A stretch of 64,000 bases of DNA from Streptomyces sp. NBC_00259 (GTDB taxonomy: Bacteria; Actinomycetota; Actinomycetes; Streptomycetales; Streptomycetaceae). The DNA lies in contig NZ_CP108080.1 in the NCBI RefSeq assembly GCF_036181745.1, forward strand, positions 5,583,501-5,647,500, read 5' to 3'. The translations under genes were made by a program, and so were the position numbers. The notes under the pieces were generated by a model that was not told the origin of the DNA, searched no databases, and worked only from the letters and a program-made list of their open reading frames with translations. Below, one piece after another: positions 51,101 to 58,819 of this stretch. The stretch's first letter is position 1. Every line of letters starts with the position of its first letter.

Positions 51101-51899
51101 GGAGACCAGGGCCCTGGAGGAGCTGGGCGTCGAGCCCGCGGGCCTCGTCTCCGAGTACGGCCCCGATCAGCTCGTACCGCCGTCACCGCCCGCCGAGGGC
51201 GAGGAGCTTCCGGAGGACCCCGAGCATCCGCGCAACCAGCCGCGGCCGTTCGCCCGCGCCGAGCAGGAGAAGCGGCTCAAGTCCGCCGAACGGGCGTACC
51301 AGCAGCTCGGAAAGGTGAATCCGCTCGCTCTGGAGGAGTTCGCGGCGCTGGAGGAACGTCATAAGTTCCTGTCCGAGCAGCTGGAAGACCTGAAGAAGAC
51401 CCGCGCCGACCTCCTGCAGGTCGTCAAGGAGGTCGACGAACGCGTCGAGCAGGTGTTCACGGAGGCGTACCGGGACACCGCACGCGAGTTCGAGGGCGTC
51501 TTCTCGCGGCTCTTCCCCGGTGGTGAGGGCCGGCTCATTCTGACCGACCCCGACAACATGCTCACCACGGGCGTGGACGTGGAGGCCCGGCCGCCGGGCA
51601 AGAAGGTCAAGCGGCTGTCGCTGCTGTCCGGCGGTGAGCGCTCGCTGACCGCCGTGGCGATGCTGGTGTCGATCTTCAAGGCGCGGCCCAGCCCGTTCTA
51701 CGTCATGGACGAGGTCGAGGCGGCGCTCGACGACACCAACCTCCAGCGGCTCATCCGCATCATGCAGGAGCTGCAGGAGAGTTCCCAGCTGATCGTGATC
51801 ACGCATCAGAAGCGGACGATGGAGGTCGCGGACGCCCTTTACGGCGTCTCCATGCAGGGTGACGGCGTCTCCAAGGTGATCAGCCAGCGTCTTCGCTGA
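48135..51899 (+). CDS. smc: Chromosome segregation protein SMC
   Basis: SMC ATPase of 1254 residues that organises and segregates chromosomes with ScpA/ScpB. Walker A GPNGSGKS is at about residues 32-39; signature LSGGERSLTAVA and Walker B FYVMDEVEAALDD are near 1165-1200; long coiled coils flank a hinge. About 70 low-complexity residues rich in Ala, Gly and Pro (around 577-650, from AASDGAGAAP to SDVAPGG) sit inside the hinge, making the protein longer than the roughly 1190 residues I recall for S. coelicolor. GTG 48135 gives the family start MHLKAMTLRGFKSFA. Confidence 0.95.
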   Translation: MHLKAMTLRGFKSFASATTLRFEPGITCVVGPNGSGKSNVVDALSWVMGEQGAKSLRGGKMEDVIFAGTTGRPPLGRAEVSLTIDNSDGALPIEYAEVTITRIMFRNGGSEYQINGDTCRLLDIQELLSDSGIGREMHVIVGQGQLDSVLHADPMGRRAFIEEAAGVLKHRKRKEKALRKLDAMQANLARVQDLTDELRRQLKPLGRQAAVARRAAVIQADLRDARLRLLADDLVRMREALRTEVADEAALKERKEAAEADLKAAQAREADLEDEVRRLAPRLQRAQQTWYELSQLAERVRGTVSLADARVKSATAAPTEERRGRDPEDMEREAARIREQEAELEAALDAAERALDDTVAHRAELERELAVEERRLKDVARAIADRREGLARLNGQVNAARSRAASAQAEIGRLAAARDEAQERATAAQEEYEQLKAEVDGLDADDSSLAGQHDAARRELAEAESALSAAREAATAAERKRAAVAARHDALAQGLRRKDGTGALLSARDRLSGVLGPAAELLTVTPGYEIPVAAALGAAADAIAVTDPATAAEAIRLLRKQDAGRASLLLSVPKQAASDGAGAAPATGDGAMPGGGLPASAREPVPGPAPAGGAASVPARAALDDGAGSPAHARDRVPSVPLQDRGVVSDVAPGGPPRVAELVRGPGELMPAVERLVREMVVVGTLEDAEDLVRTRPGLIAVTAEGDVLGAHFAHGGSAGAPSLLEVQASVDEAAAELEELAVRCEELAVRQHESTERRTASAALVEELGERRRAAEKEKAGFAQQLGRLAGQARGAAGEAERTAAAAERAEEALEKALYEAEELAERLVVAEETPVEEEPDTSVRDRLAADGANARQTEMEARLQVRTHEERVKGLAGRADALDRGARAEREARARAEQRRARLRHEATVAQAVAHGARQLLAHVEVSVVRAEQERAAAEAAKAERERELTAARAEGRDLKSELDKLTDSVHRGEVLGAEKRLRIEQLETRALEELGVEPAGLVSEYGPDQLVPPSPPAEGEELPEDPEHPRNQPRPFARAEQEKRLKSAERAYQQLGKVNPLALEEFAALEERHKFLSEQLEDLKKTRADLLQVVKEVDERVEQVFTEAYRDTAREFEGVFSRLFPGGEGRLILTDPDNMLTTGVDVEARPPGKKVKRLSLLSGGERSLTAVAMLVSIFKARPSPFYVMDEVEAALDDTNLQRLIRIMQELQESSQLIVITHQKRTMEVADALYGVSMQGDGVSKVISQRLR

Positions 51900-51936
51900 T
51901 CGTCGATGCGTATGCCCTCCCACCTGGATCTTCAAT

Positions 51937-52044
51937 ACTTGTACACAAGTCCCTGGAGTCTTGCGGGTTCGGTGACGCCATGACGCGGCCTTGACTTCGA
52001 AACTTGAACGCATAGTCTCTGCAACGTTGCTTTTACCTTCAAGT
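51937..52044 (+). promoter_or_regulatory. Operator-like repeats upstream of glcP
   Basis: Four ACTTG/CAAGT half-sites: ACTTG-TACA-CAAGT (51937-51950), ACTTGAA (52002-52008) and TTCAAGT (52038-52044). A perfect palindrome GCAACGTTGC (52021-52030), with the central CG of LacI-family operators, lies between the last two. The region is AT-richer than its flanks and 84-190 bases upstream of the start. Confidence 0.5.
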
Positions 52045-52127
52045 GGTGGGCGGCGTCATGTTGTGCGCCACTGGAAGGGCTCGCCCCCCACGCCCGGCGC
52101 CGTTGCCGGGTGGCCCCAGGAGTACAC

Positions 52128-53555
52128 GTGACCAGCACCCCGCAGGCGCCGGCACCGGAAGGCCGCAAGGCCAGGCCGGAGCACCTCAGCCATGTCATCT
52201 TCATCGCGGCGGCGGCCGCGATGGGAGGCTTCCTCTTCGGCTACGACAGCGCGGTGATCAACGGTGCCGTCGTGGCCATCAGGGACCGCTTCGACGTCGG
52301 CCCGGAGGCCCTGGCCCAGGTCATCGCCGCAGCGCTGATCGGCTGTGCCATCGGTGCGGCCACCGCCGGACGGATCGCCGACCGCATCGGCCGCATCCGC
52401 GTCATGCAGATCGCCTCGGTGCTGTTCACGGCCAGCGCCATCGGGTCCGCGCTTCCGTTCGCCCTCTGGGACCTCGCCATGTGGCGCGTCATCGGCGGTA
52501 TCGCCATCGGCATGGCCTCGGTCATCGCCCCGGCCTACATCGCCGAGGTCTCCCCGTCCGCGTACCGTGGCCGGCTCGCCTCCTTCCAGCAGGCCGCCAT
52601 CGTCACCGGCATCGCCATCTCACAGCTGGTCAACTGGGGCGTCCTCAACCTCGCGAACGGTGACCAGCGCGGCCGCATCGGCGGCCTCGAGGCCTGGCAG
52701 TGGATGCTCGGCATCATGGTGATCCCGGCCGTCCTCTACGGACTGCTCTCCTTCGTCATCCCCGAGTCGCCCCGCTACCTGATCTCCGTCGGCCGTCACG
52801 ACCAGGCCCGCAAGGTGCTCCGCGACGTCGAGGGCAAGGCGGTGAACCTCGACACCCGGGTCGCCGAGATCGAGCAGAACATGCGCCACGAGCGCAAGCC
52901 CTCCTTCAGCGACCTGCTCGGCGGCAAGTTCCTCTTCCTGCCGATCGTCTGGATCGGTATCGGCCTCTCCGTCTTCCAGCAGCTCGTCGGCATCAACGTG
53001 ATCTTCTACTACAGCTCGTCGCTGTGGCAGTCGGTCGGCATCAACCCGGAGAGCTCGTTCTTCTACGCCTTCGAGACCTCGATCGTGAACATCATCGGTA
53101 CGGTGATCGCGATGGTCCTGGTCGACCGGCTCGGCCGTAAGCCGCTCGCGCTCATCGGCTCCGTCGGCATGGCGATCTCGCTGGGCCTGGCCGCCTGGGC
53201 CTTCTCGTACAAGACCGAGGTCGGCGGCGTGGTCTCGCTGCCCAGCCTCCAGGGCACGGTCGCGCTCTTCGCCGCCAACTTCTTCGTGCTGTTCTTCGCC
53301 CTCTCCTGGGGCGTCGTGGTGTGGGTGCTGCTCGGCGAGATGTTCCCCGGCAAGATCCGTGCCGCCGCGCTGGGCGTCGCCGCCTCCGCCCAGTGGATCG
53401 CCAACTGGCTGATCACCGTGACGTTCCCGTCGCTCTCGGACTGGAACCTGTCCGGCGCGTACATCATCTACACGATCTTCGCCGTGCTCTCGATCCCGTT
53501 CATCCTCAAATGGGTGCCGGAGACGAAGGGCAAGGCGTTGGAGGAGATGGGCTAA
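52128..53555 (+). CDS. glcP: Major facilitator sugar permease (glucose permease GlcP)
   Basis: Proton-coupled MFS sugar transporter of 475 residues with 12 membrane helices. Sugar-porter marks: GYDSAVINGAV in helix 1, GRIADRIGRIRVM after helix 2, PAYIAEVSP, PESPRYLI, QQLVGINVIFYYSSSLW in helix 7 and the C-terminal VPETKGKALEEM. Position after smc and close family fit indicate GlcP, the main glucose transporter. GTG 52128 has CAGGAG five bases upstream. The promoter region carries operator-like repeats consistent with carbon regulation. Confidence 0.93.
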   Translation: MTSTPQAPAPEGRKARPEHLSHVIFIAAAAAMGGFLFGYDSAVINGAVVAIRDRFDVGPEALAQVIAAALIGCAIGAATAGRIADRIGRIRVMQIASVLFTASAIGSALPFALWDLAMWRVIGGIAIGMASVIAPAYIAEVSPSAYRGRLASFQQAAIVTGIAISQLVNWGVLNLANGDQRGRIGGLEAWQWMLGIMVIPAVLYGLLSFVIPESPRYLISVGRHDQARKVLRDVEGKAVNLDTRVAEIEQNMRHERKPSFSDLLGGKFLFLPIVWIGIGLSVFQQLVGINVIFYYSSSLWQSVGINPESSFFYAFETSIVNIIGTVIAMVLVDRLGRKPLALIGSVGMAISLGLAAWAFSYKTEVGGVVSLPSLQGTVALFAANFFVLFFALSWGVVVWVLLGEMFPGKIRAAALGVAASAQWIANWLITVTFPSLSDWNLSGAYIIYTIFAVLSIPFILKWVPETKGKALEEMG

Positions 53556-53594
53556 ACCCCGCTGCCCCTCTCCTCGGCCACCGAGGCCATGGAA

Positions 53595-53625
53595 CTGCCC
53601 CGGCTCAGCCCTTGAGCCGGGGCAG
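53595..53625. terminator. Bidirectional terminator glcP/LLM gene
   Basis: Perfect 13-bp stem (53595-53607 with 53613-53625), loop GCCCT, overlapping the 3' end of the convergent LLM gene. Confidence 0.8.
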
Positions 53626-54576
53626 CACCTGTTCGCACAGCAGATGGACGCTGCGCCAGCCCTCGTCCACCGGCATCCCGCCGCACAGCGGATGCAGGAC
53701 GAGGCTGTCGGCGCCCAGCTCCACGCACTCGTCCGGGGTCACCACCCGGTAGACCCCCTCCGTCCGCAGCTCGGCCACCGTGGTCGCCGAGGACTTCACC
53801 GCCGAGCGGATCTCCGTGGACTGCCAGGACGCGTACGTTCGGGCCTCGTGCAGGAAGTGCTCCCCGTAGCGAGCCCAGGTCTCGTCCGGGTCCTCCGCGA
53901 TGTGCAGCAGCGGCACCCGCGCCGCCGGCATCATGCAGAACCCCTCGGTCCCCAGCTCCTCGCGCTGCTGGTGGTAGTAGGCCTCCAGCTCCGGCAGATG
54001 GGCGCTCGGGAAGAACGGCAGCCCGAGGCGGGCGGCACGGCGGGCGGCGGCCTTCGAGGAGCCGCCGACCAGCAGCAGCGGATGCGGCTGGGTGTACGGG
54101 CGCGGGGTGACCCGTACCGTACGCCCCCGATGGGTGAACTCCTCGCCGGTCCAGGCCGCGAGCAGGGTCTCCAGTAGCTCGTCCTGGAGCGCGCCGCGCC
54201 GGTGCCAGTCGACGCCGTGGGCCGCGTACTCCTCCCGCCGGTAGCCGATGCCCGCCACCGTGACGAGCCGGCCCTTGCTCAGCAGGTCCAGTACGGCGAT
54301 GTCCTCGGCCAGCCGCAGCGGATCGTGCAGCGGGCCGATGATCGCCGAGACGGTCACCGCGATCCGCCGGGTCGCCCCGAACACCGCTCCGGCGAAGGTG
54401 AAGGGGGAGGGCAGCCAGTTGTTGACGGCGCCGTGGTGCTCCTCGGTCTGGATCGTGTCGACGCCGCGGTCGTCGGCGTACGCCGCCATCTCCAGGGCCG
54501 CGCGGTAGCGGGCCGCGAGGGACTCGGGCGTCGCCGAGGGATCGACGAGGTTGAACCGTACGACGGTGAAGGCCAT
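53605..54576 (-). CDS. LLM-class flavin-dependent monooxygenase
   Basis: Luciferase-like oxidoreductase of 323 residues (TIM barrel) that uses reduced flavin and oxygen. Marks: GVDTIQTEEHHG near residue 40, SAIIGPLHDPLRLAEDIAVLDLLSKGR and LLLVGGSSKAAARRAARLG. Substrate unknown. It lies 60 bases behind an NCS1 nucleobase-type permease on the same strand; by analogy with RutA-like enzymes it might open a pyrimidine or related ring taken up by that permease. Confidence 0.88.
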   Translation of the reverse strand: MAFTVVRFNLVDPSATPESLAARYRAALEMAAYADDRGVDTIQTEEHHGAVNNWLPSPFTFAGAVFGATRRIAVTVSAIIGPLHDPLRLAEDIAVLDLLSKGRLVTVAGIGYRREEYAAHGVDWHRRGALQDELLETLLAAWTGEEFTHRGRTVRVTPRPYTQPHPLLLVGGSSKAAARRAARLGLPFFPSAHLPELEAYYHQQREELGTEGFCMMPAARVPLLHIAEDPDETWARYGEHFLHEARTYASWQSTEIRSAVKSSATTVAELRTEGVYRVVTPDECVELGADSLVLHPLCGGMPVDEGWRSVHLLCEQVLPRLKG

Positions 54577-54636
54577 GACGAGCGTCCCCCTCTACCGGGT
54601 GTGAGCAGGCGGAGAGGGACGCTAGCTGACGTCGCG

Positions 54637-56112
54637 TCAGATGGAAACAGGCGCGGGCGCAGGCTCTTCCGCGGGGTCCTGCGCCGGCTCGGTCGTCGGC
54701 TCCGCGGGGGACTCCGCGGCCGTGCTCGTGCGCGGCAGCGCCGCGTACAGCGCGGCCGCCACGACGATGGTCGCCACCCAGCCCAGACCGTTCTTCCCGA
54801 CCCAGGACGTGGCGAGCGGGCCGCTGAACCAGTCGACCTTGGTGAACAGCAGGCCCACCACCAGGGCGACGGCCCAGGCCGTCATGGCCTGCCAGGCGAA
54901 ACCGCCCCGGTACCAGTACGCGCTGGTGCGGCCGGTGTCCATCAGCGCGTCGCCGTCGTACGTACGCCCGCGCAGCATGTCGGCACCGAAGACACCGATC
55001 CACGCGGAGAACGCCACGGCGAGGAGCGTCAGGAAGGAGATGAACGAGCCGATGAAACTCGTCGCCACCACCATCAGCAGGAAGCCGAAGACCAGCGAGA
55101 TGACCCCGTTCACGCTGACCGCCCAGGCCCGCGGCACGTTGATGCCCAGCGTCTGCGCGGTGAAGCCGGCCGAGTACATCGACATCGCGTTGATCAGTAG
55201 CATGCCCACCAGCGCGATCAGCAGATACGGCACCGAGATCCAGGCCGGCAGCAGCTCGCCGATGAACGACACCGGGTCCTTGGCCGACGCCAGGTCCGGC
55301 GTGGCCACGGCCATCACCGCACCCATCAGCACCATCGGCAGCACGACGATGCCGGCGCCGCCGACCGTCGAGGCGACCACCGCACGGCCGGACGCGGTGC
55401 GCGGCAGATAGCGGGTGAAGTCCGGGCCCGACGGCACCCAGCTGATGCCGCCCGCCGCGATGGTGCCGATGCCCGCGATCATCATCGCGGTCGATCCCGC
55501 CGGCTTGCCCAGCACGGCCGACCAGTCGGTGTTGGCCGCCAGATGGACCAGGACGAGTACGGAGAACGCCCCGAAGAGATAGGTCGACCACTTGCTGCAC
55601 GCCCGTAGCGCGTTGATGCCGAGGCCGGACACGAGGAGGGTCGCCGCGACGAAGAGCAGGAGCGTGACGACGATCAGCGTGGTGTTCGGCCGGACGCCGA
55701 AGAGCAGGTCGAGCACGGTCAGCAGGGCGTATGCGCCGGTGACCGCGTTGATGGTCTCCCAGCCCCAACGGGCCACCCAGATGAGGGAACCCGGGAAGCG
55801 GTTGCCCCGCTGACCGAAGACCGCGCGGGAGAGCGCCATGCCCGGGGATCCGCCGCGCTTGCCGGCGAGCGAGATGAGGCCGACGATCCCGTACGAGAGG
55901 ACGGGCGCCGCGATCCCGACGACCAGGACCTGCCAGATGTTGAGGCCGTTGAAGACGATCAGGCCCGCACCCATGGTGAGCAGCAGCACACTGATGTTCG
56001 CGGCGACCCAGGTCGGGAAGAGTTCGCGGACGTGGCCGGTGCGCTCACCGTCGGGGACGGGCTCGAGGCCACGGGTCTCTATCGCGCCTTCGGACTCGGA
56101 GGCGTGGGGCAT
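54637..56112 (-). CDS. NCS1-family cytosine/purine permease
   Basis: Membrane transporter of 491 residues with about 12 helices, NCS1 family (cytosine, purines, allantoin, hydantoin). Marks: WVAANISVLLLTMGAGL in helix 1, the GSLIWVARWGWETINAVTG region and ISWVPSGPDFTRYLPR. A short acidic N-terminus and a Pro/Glu/Ala-rich C-terminal tail lie in the cytoplasm. ATG 56112 follows GGAG by eight bases. First gene of an apparent two-gene operon with the LLM monooxygenase; divergent from ftsY. Confidence 0.9.
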   Translation of the reverse strand: MPHASESEGAIETRGLEPVPDGERTGHVRELFPTWVAANISVLLLTMGAGLIVFNGLNIWQVLVVGIAAPVLSYGIVGLISLAGKRGGSPGMALSRAVFGQRGNRFPGSLIWVARWGWETINAVTGAYALLTVLDLLFGVRPNTTLIVVTLLLFVAATLLVSGLGINALRACSKWSTYLFGAFSVLVLVHLAANTDWSAVLGKPAGSTAMMIAGIGTIAAGGISWVPSGPDFTRYLPRTASGRAVVASTVGGAGIVVLPMVLMGAVMAVATPDLASAKDPVSFIGELLPAWISVPYLLIALVGMLLINAMSMYSAGFTAQTLGINVPRAWAVSVNGVISLVFGFLLMVVATSFIGSFISFLTLLAVAFSAWIGVFGADMLRGRTYDGDALMDTGRTSAYWYRGGFAWQAMTAWAVALVVGLLFTKVDWFSGPLATSWVGKNGLGWVATIVVAAALYAALPRTSTAAESPAEPTTEPAQDPAEEPAPAPVSI

Positions 56113-56298
56113 TGAAGAGGCTCCGTAGGAAAGGTGGGGAGTCCGGGGGCTGCGGGCCCCGGGAGAGCGCCGACCGCGAGACGGCCGGAAGAGCCATCGT
56201 AACGTTCTCTGGCAAAAGGCCCAAAAATGGGCGCGGATCCTTGTGTGATCCTCTGAGCAGGCCGGTCCTCACCGGACGTGGCCGATACTGGGTGGGTT

Positions 56299-57522
56299 AT
56301 GGAAATCGTCATCCTTGCTGTAGTCATCGCCCTGGTCGCGATCGGCGCGATCAGCGGGCTCGTGGTCAGCAGCCGCAAGAAGAAGCAGCTGCCGCCCTCG
56401 GCACCGTCGAGCACGCCGACCATCACCGCTCCGCCCGCCGAGCCGCATGTCGGCGAGGAGGCGGAGACACCGCGGGAAGAACCACGCCGCACCATCGAGG
56501 AGGTCGACCTCCCGACGGCGGAGGAGGCCGTCGAGACCCCGGCCGCCGTCGAGGACCCGGTCGTCGCCGAGCCCGAGGCTCCCGCGATCGAGATCCCGGA
56601 GCCGACCGCGGGCCGTCTCGTACGGCTGCGTGCCCGCCTCGCCCGCTCGCAGAACACGCTGGGCAAGGGACTGCTGACCCTGCTCTCGCGCGAGCACCTC
56701 GACGACGAGACGTGGGAGGAGATCGAGGACACGCTCCTCACCGCGGACGTCGGCGTCGCACCGACGCAGGAGCTCGTCGAGCATCTGCGCGAGCGGGTGA
56801 AGGTGCTCGGCACGCGCACGCCGGACGAGCTGCGGAACCTGCTCCGCGAGGAGCTGCTCGCCCTCATCGGCACGGACGTCGACCGCGAGGTGAAGACCGA
56901 GAGCGGCCTGGACACCCCGGGCGTCGTGATGGTCGTCGGTGTCAACGGCACCGGCAAGACGACGACCACGGGCAAGCTGGCGCGGGTGCTCGTCGCGGAC
57001 GGGCGCAGCGTCGTCCTGGGCGCGGCGGACACGTTCCGCGCGGCCGCCGCCGACCAGCTCCAGACCTGGGGCGAACGGGTCGGCGCGCGTACGGTGCGCG
57101 GGCCCGAGGGCGGAGACCCGGCGTCGATCGCCTTCGACGCCGTCAAGGAGGGCATCGCGGAGGGCGCGGACGTCGTGCTCATCGACACCGCGGGGCGGCT
57201 GCACACCAAGACCGGCCTCATGGACGAGCTGGGCAAGGTCAAGCGAGTCGTCGAGAAGCACGGCCCGCTGGACGAGGTCCTGCTCGTCCTCGATGCCACG
57301 ACCGGTCAGAACGGCCTGGTGCAGGCCCGTGTCTTCGCCGAGGTCGTGGACATCACCGGCATCGTCCTGACCAAGCTCGACGGCACGGCCAAGGGCGGCA
57401 TCGTGATCGCCGTCCAGCGTGAACTCGGCGTTCCCGTCAAGCTCGTCGGCCTCGGTGAGGGCCCGGACGACCTGGCCCCGTTCGAGCCGGAGGCATTCGT
57501 CGACGCGCTGATCGGCGACTAG
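56299..57522 (+). CDS. ftsY: Signal recognition particle receptor FtsY
   Basis: Membrane-bound SRP receptor GTPase of 407 residues for co-translational targeting. An N-terminal membrane helix (MEIVILAVVIALVAIGAISGLVV) is followed by an acidic Pro/Glu linker (about 30-110), the N domain and the G domain with GVNGTGKTTTTGKLA, DTAGRLHTK and TKLDGTAKGG. ATG 56299 gives the family N-terminus. No ribosome site is evident; GATACT about ten bases upstream hints at an almost leaderless message. Confidence 0.96.
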   Translation: MEIVILAVVIALVAIGAISGLVVSSRKKKQLPPSAPSSTPTITAPPAEPHVGEEAETPREEPRRTIEEVDLPTAEEAVETPAAVEDPVVAEPEAPAIEIPEPTAGRLVRLRARLARSQNTLGKGLLTLLSREHLDDETWEEIEDTLLTADVGVAPTQELVEHLRERVKVLGTRTPDELRNLLREELLALIGTDVDREVKTESGLDTPGVVMVVGVNGTGKTTTTGKLARVLVADGRSVVLGAADTFRAAAADQLQTWGERVGARTVRGPEGGDPASIAFDAVKEGIAEGADVVLIDTAGRLHTKTGLMDELGKVKRVVEKHGPLDEVLLVLDATTGQNGLVQARVFAEVVDITGIVLTKLDGTAKGGIVIAVQRELGVPVKLVGLGEGPDDLAPFEPEAFVDALIGD

Positions 57523-57602
57523 CTGATCGGCCACCAGCGGACACCCGGGGCTCCGCCCCGGACCCCGCCTTACGGTGCACTGCCCCGAAGCCCCGGTCCT
57601 CG

Positions 57603-57641
57603 GGTGCCGGACGGGCTGGAAGACCCAGCCCGTCCGGCACC
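57603..57641. terminator. Terminator after ftsY
   Basis: Perfect 17-bp stem (57603-57619 with 57625-57641), loop AAGAC, between ftsY and the convergent prim-pol gene. Confidence 0.85.
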
Positions 57642-57667
57642 GGAGGACGCGGCAGGACCCCGAGGGG

Positions 57668-58330
57668 TCACGCCGCGGTGGAGCGGTGGCAGACGTACGC
57701 CAGCGTGCCCAGCAGAAGCCGTGCCTGGGGCGGGGCCCCGAAGGCGTCGAGGGCCGGCGGGCGGAGCCAGCGGGCGGGGCCGAGGCCCGCGTGGTCGGAG
57801 GGCGGCGCTGTGAGGTGGTGGCCCGGCCCCAGGCAGTGCAGGTCGAGGTCCGCGTCGTCCCAGCCCATGCGGTAGAGCAGCTCGGGCAGCTGGGCGGCGG
57901 CCCCGGGGGCGACGAAGAACTGTGCGCGGCCCGTCGGCGTCGCGCACACCGGTCCCAGCGGCAGCCCCATCCGCTCCAGCCGGACCAGGGCGCGCCGGCC
58001 GGCCGACTCGGCGACGTCCAGGACGTCGAACGTACGGCCCACCGGAAGCAGGATCGCCGCGCCGGGCACCTCGGCCCATGCCTTCGCCGCGTCGTCGAGC
58101 GTCGCGCCCGCCGGCACCTCGGGCGCGAAGGCCAGTGGATGTGCTCCGGGGGAGGCGCACGCGGCGTCGCCGCACGAGCACCGCCCCGCCGAGGCGCGGG
58201 CGCCCAGGGCCACGTCCCAGCCCCACAGTCCTGTGTACTCGGCCACTGCCGTGCACTCCGTCGTGCGGCCGCGGCGTCGTGCGCCGGGCCGGATCTCCCG
58301 GACCCGGGAGCCGCCGATCGTGAAGCCCAT
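57668..58330 (-). CDS. Bifunctional DNA primase/polymerase-domain protein
   Basis: Prim-pol-like protein of 220 residues. The N-terminal half carries a short Cys cluster (CSCGDAACASPGAHPLAF), as in many actinobacterial stand-alone prim-pols, and AAILLPVGRTFDVLDV fits the catalytic region. Activity is not assured: I see only part of the usual DxD/His set. ATG 58330 follows GGAGGGGGC. Divergent from nsdA across a 490-base gap. Confidence 0.8.
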   Translation of the reverse strand: MGFTIGGSRVREIRPGARRRGRTTECTAVAEYTGLWGWDVALGARASAGRCSCGDAACASPGAHPLAFAPEVPAGATLDDAAKAWAEVPGAAILLPVGRTFDVLDVAESAGRRALVRLERMGLPLGPVCATPTGRAQFFVAPGAAAQLPELLYRMGWDDADLDLHCLGPGHHLTAPPSDHAGLGPARWLRPPALDAFGAPPQARLLLGTLAYVCHRSTAA

Positions 58331-58819
58331 GCCCCCTCCAACGTGTCGAACTCGCCGGTGGTTACGACCCGGAGTCTGCCGGTGACGCTGCGTCGCCGTC
58401 GTGCTGTCCCGTCGGCGCGAAGTGTCGCTCGAGGTGGTGCGTCCGGTCGCGCGCGCCCTGGCGCACAACGCTCCGCTTGCTCCCGATCGTCGTGTGTCAA
58501 GTGAATCGCGCCTGGCCGCAGACGAGTTCATTCGAAGGGGTGGCGAATGGTGGCGTTTCTGGAATCGCCATGGCGGGACCGGTGATCGTAGGATTACTTT
58601 CGGTACACGGACCCTGGATTTCTTCGCATCCGTGGGTATGCCGGAGGCAACTCGGTTTCCTGTTCGAAGGGTGCGATCCCCGTACGGAAAGCCGCAACTC
58701 GCGGCATTCTGCCGGTGATTCGAAAACCGGTCCGCGCGACCAGGCATCGCGGCAGGACTTCGTGGCAAGACATGTGCGCGGCAAGGCATGCAAGGACATC
58801 AGTGGATGGGGGCGTTCCC
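58331..58819. other. Long divergent region upstream of nsdA
   Basis: About 490 bases without a gene. It is notably less GC-rich between 58490 and 58760 (for example GTAGGATTACTTTCGG near 58587) than the coding neighbours. It must hold the prim-pol and nsdA promoters. No operator was recognised. Confidence 0.55.
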
